Assembly: GCA_016783865.1 (NCBI GenBank)
Contig: JADHVS010000227.1
Coordinates: 1-6,947 of the forward strand
Reading direction: 5' to 3'
DNA length: 6,947 nucleotides
DNA from: Bacteroidales bacterium
GTDB taxonomy: Bacteria; Bacteroidota; Bacteroidia; Bacteroidales; SM23-62
Part shown: positions 6,494 through 6,947 of the stretch, piece by piece
Layout of the letters: the number at the start of each line of letters is the position of its first letter
Numbering within the stretch: the first letter of the stretch is position 1
Program-made: the position numbers and the translations under genes
The notes under the pieces: generated by a model
Seen by the model: the letters and a program-made list of their open reading frames with translations, nothing else
Databases searched by the model: none
What the model was told of the DNA's origin: nothing

Positions 6494-6947
6494 ACGTGAA
6501 GGGTGAGTCCGGCTCTTTCGCCATGTGATTATAGACCATTTTATCCATGAACTTCGGAAAGAATTTGTTCAACAGAACGGTCATTTTGCCCTGGGTGGTC
6601 AGGGTAAGCCGGTGTTTCCGGGTTTCGATGGCATGGCAGATGTGTTTGGCTACCTCTTCGGCCGGCATCAGTTTCGCTTCGTTGAGTGGTGATTCCCCCT
6701 GTGCGGTTCCATCCTTGGCCAGGGCTGTATTTCTGATATTGGAGTTGGTAAACCCAGGACAGGCAATCAGGACATGAAGGCCCTTTTTCCTGTTCTCGAT
6801 CCGAACCACTTCAAGGAATCCCTGAAGAGCAAATTTGGAGGCCGAATAGCCTGCCCGGCCGGGAAGGCCCTTGTAACCGGCTACAGATGATACACCTGCC
6901 AGAGATCCATGGGTTTTCAGCAACTCAGGCAGGGCATATTTGGTACA
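6492..6947 (-). CDS. Short-chain dehydrogenase/reductase (SDR), C-terminal 151 residues
   Basis: The frame is open through the right edge, so the N-terminal Rossmann part with the TGxxxGxG nucleotide-binding motif is missing. The visible part starts CTKYALPELLKTHGSLAG. Counting from the edge, S21 in GVSSVAGYKG and Y34/K38 in GYSASK have the classical SDR catalytic spacing (Ser to Tyr 13, Tyr to Lys 4). The substrate-side loop ACPGFTNSNIR follows. The C terminus is basic and hydrophobic (KMTVLLNKFFPKFMDKMVY), like SDRs of the DHRS7/11-beta-HSD-like group, and may touch the membrane. SDRs oxidise or reduce alcohol/carbonyl groups with NAD(P)(H); the substrate cannot be told from this part. The TTG at 6923 is not a real start because the conserved sequence continues upstream of it. 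A 319-nt gap separates it from the protease gene, so it is probably a separate transcription unit. The family call is firm; the subfamily is a guess. Confidence 0.9.
   Translation of the reverse strand, partial: CTKYALPELLKTHGSLAGVSSVAGYKGLPGRAGYSASKFALQGFLEVVRIENRKKGLHVLIACPGFTNSNIRNTALAKDGTAQGESPLNEAKLMPAEEVAKHICHAIETRKHRLTLTTQGKMTVLLNKFFPKFMDKMVYNHMAKEPDSPFT

Noticed and set aside
6921..6923. TTG as the start of the SDR gene
   Set aside because: The frame is open to the window edge and the residues before it (CTKYALPEL) fit the SDR family, so the gene is truncated by the window and does not start here.

Overview
The window looks like part of a Bacteroidota chromosome (Cytophagia/Sphingobacteriia/Bacteroidia-like). 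Two long proteins end in type A C-terminal sorting domains of the type IX secretion system (T9SS), which is largely confined to this phylum. No start codon has a Shine-Dalgarno sequence in front of it, and TTTG-type promoter-like elements are present. Every gene I can support lies on the minus strand, so the genes read from high to low coordinates.

Layout in order of transcription: (1) the C-terminal 151 residues of a short-chain dehydrogenase/reductase (6492 to the right edge, 5' end missing). (2) A 319-nt intergenic region with two copies of TCGTAAATC, a small hairpin and a possible promoter. (3) A very large secreted protein, 1899-6172. It combines a signal peptide, a propeptide-like region, a papain-type (C1) cysteine protease domain with Cys, His and Asn all in place, a Cys/Asp-rich putative metal-binding linker, a right-handed beta-helix region, an alpha-helical region and a T9SS sorting tail. 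Its reading frame is broken once, near the N terminus, at a run of seven Gs on the coding strand (6007-6013). The signal peptide is in one frame and the remaining 1357+ codons are in another. An eighth G, or a -1 ribosomal slip, would restore a coherent protein of about 1424 aa. (4) A 542-aa secreted protein with seven propeller-like repeats and its own T9SS tail (274-1902). Its start overlaps the stop of the previous gene as ATGA. (5) An 87-nt gap holding a 9-bp inverted repeat around a perfect 10-bp tandem duplication. (6) The first 62 codons of another exported protein, running off the left edge (1-186).

Genes 3 and 4 almost certainly share a transcript, and gene 6 may belong to it. Together they look like a cell-surface or secreted module: a protease/beta-helix giant, a repeat protein and at least one more exported protein. 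The SDR gene looks like an unrelated upstream neighbour. There are no RNA genes, CRISPR arrays, transposases or phage genes in view. The observations most worth checking are the homopolymer frameshift, which could be an assembly error, phase variation or recoding, and the protease/beta-helix fusion.
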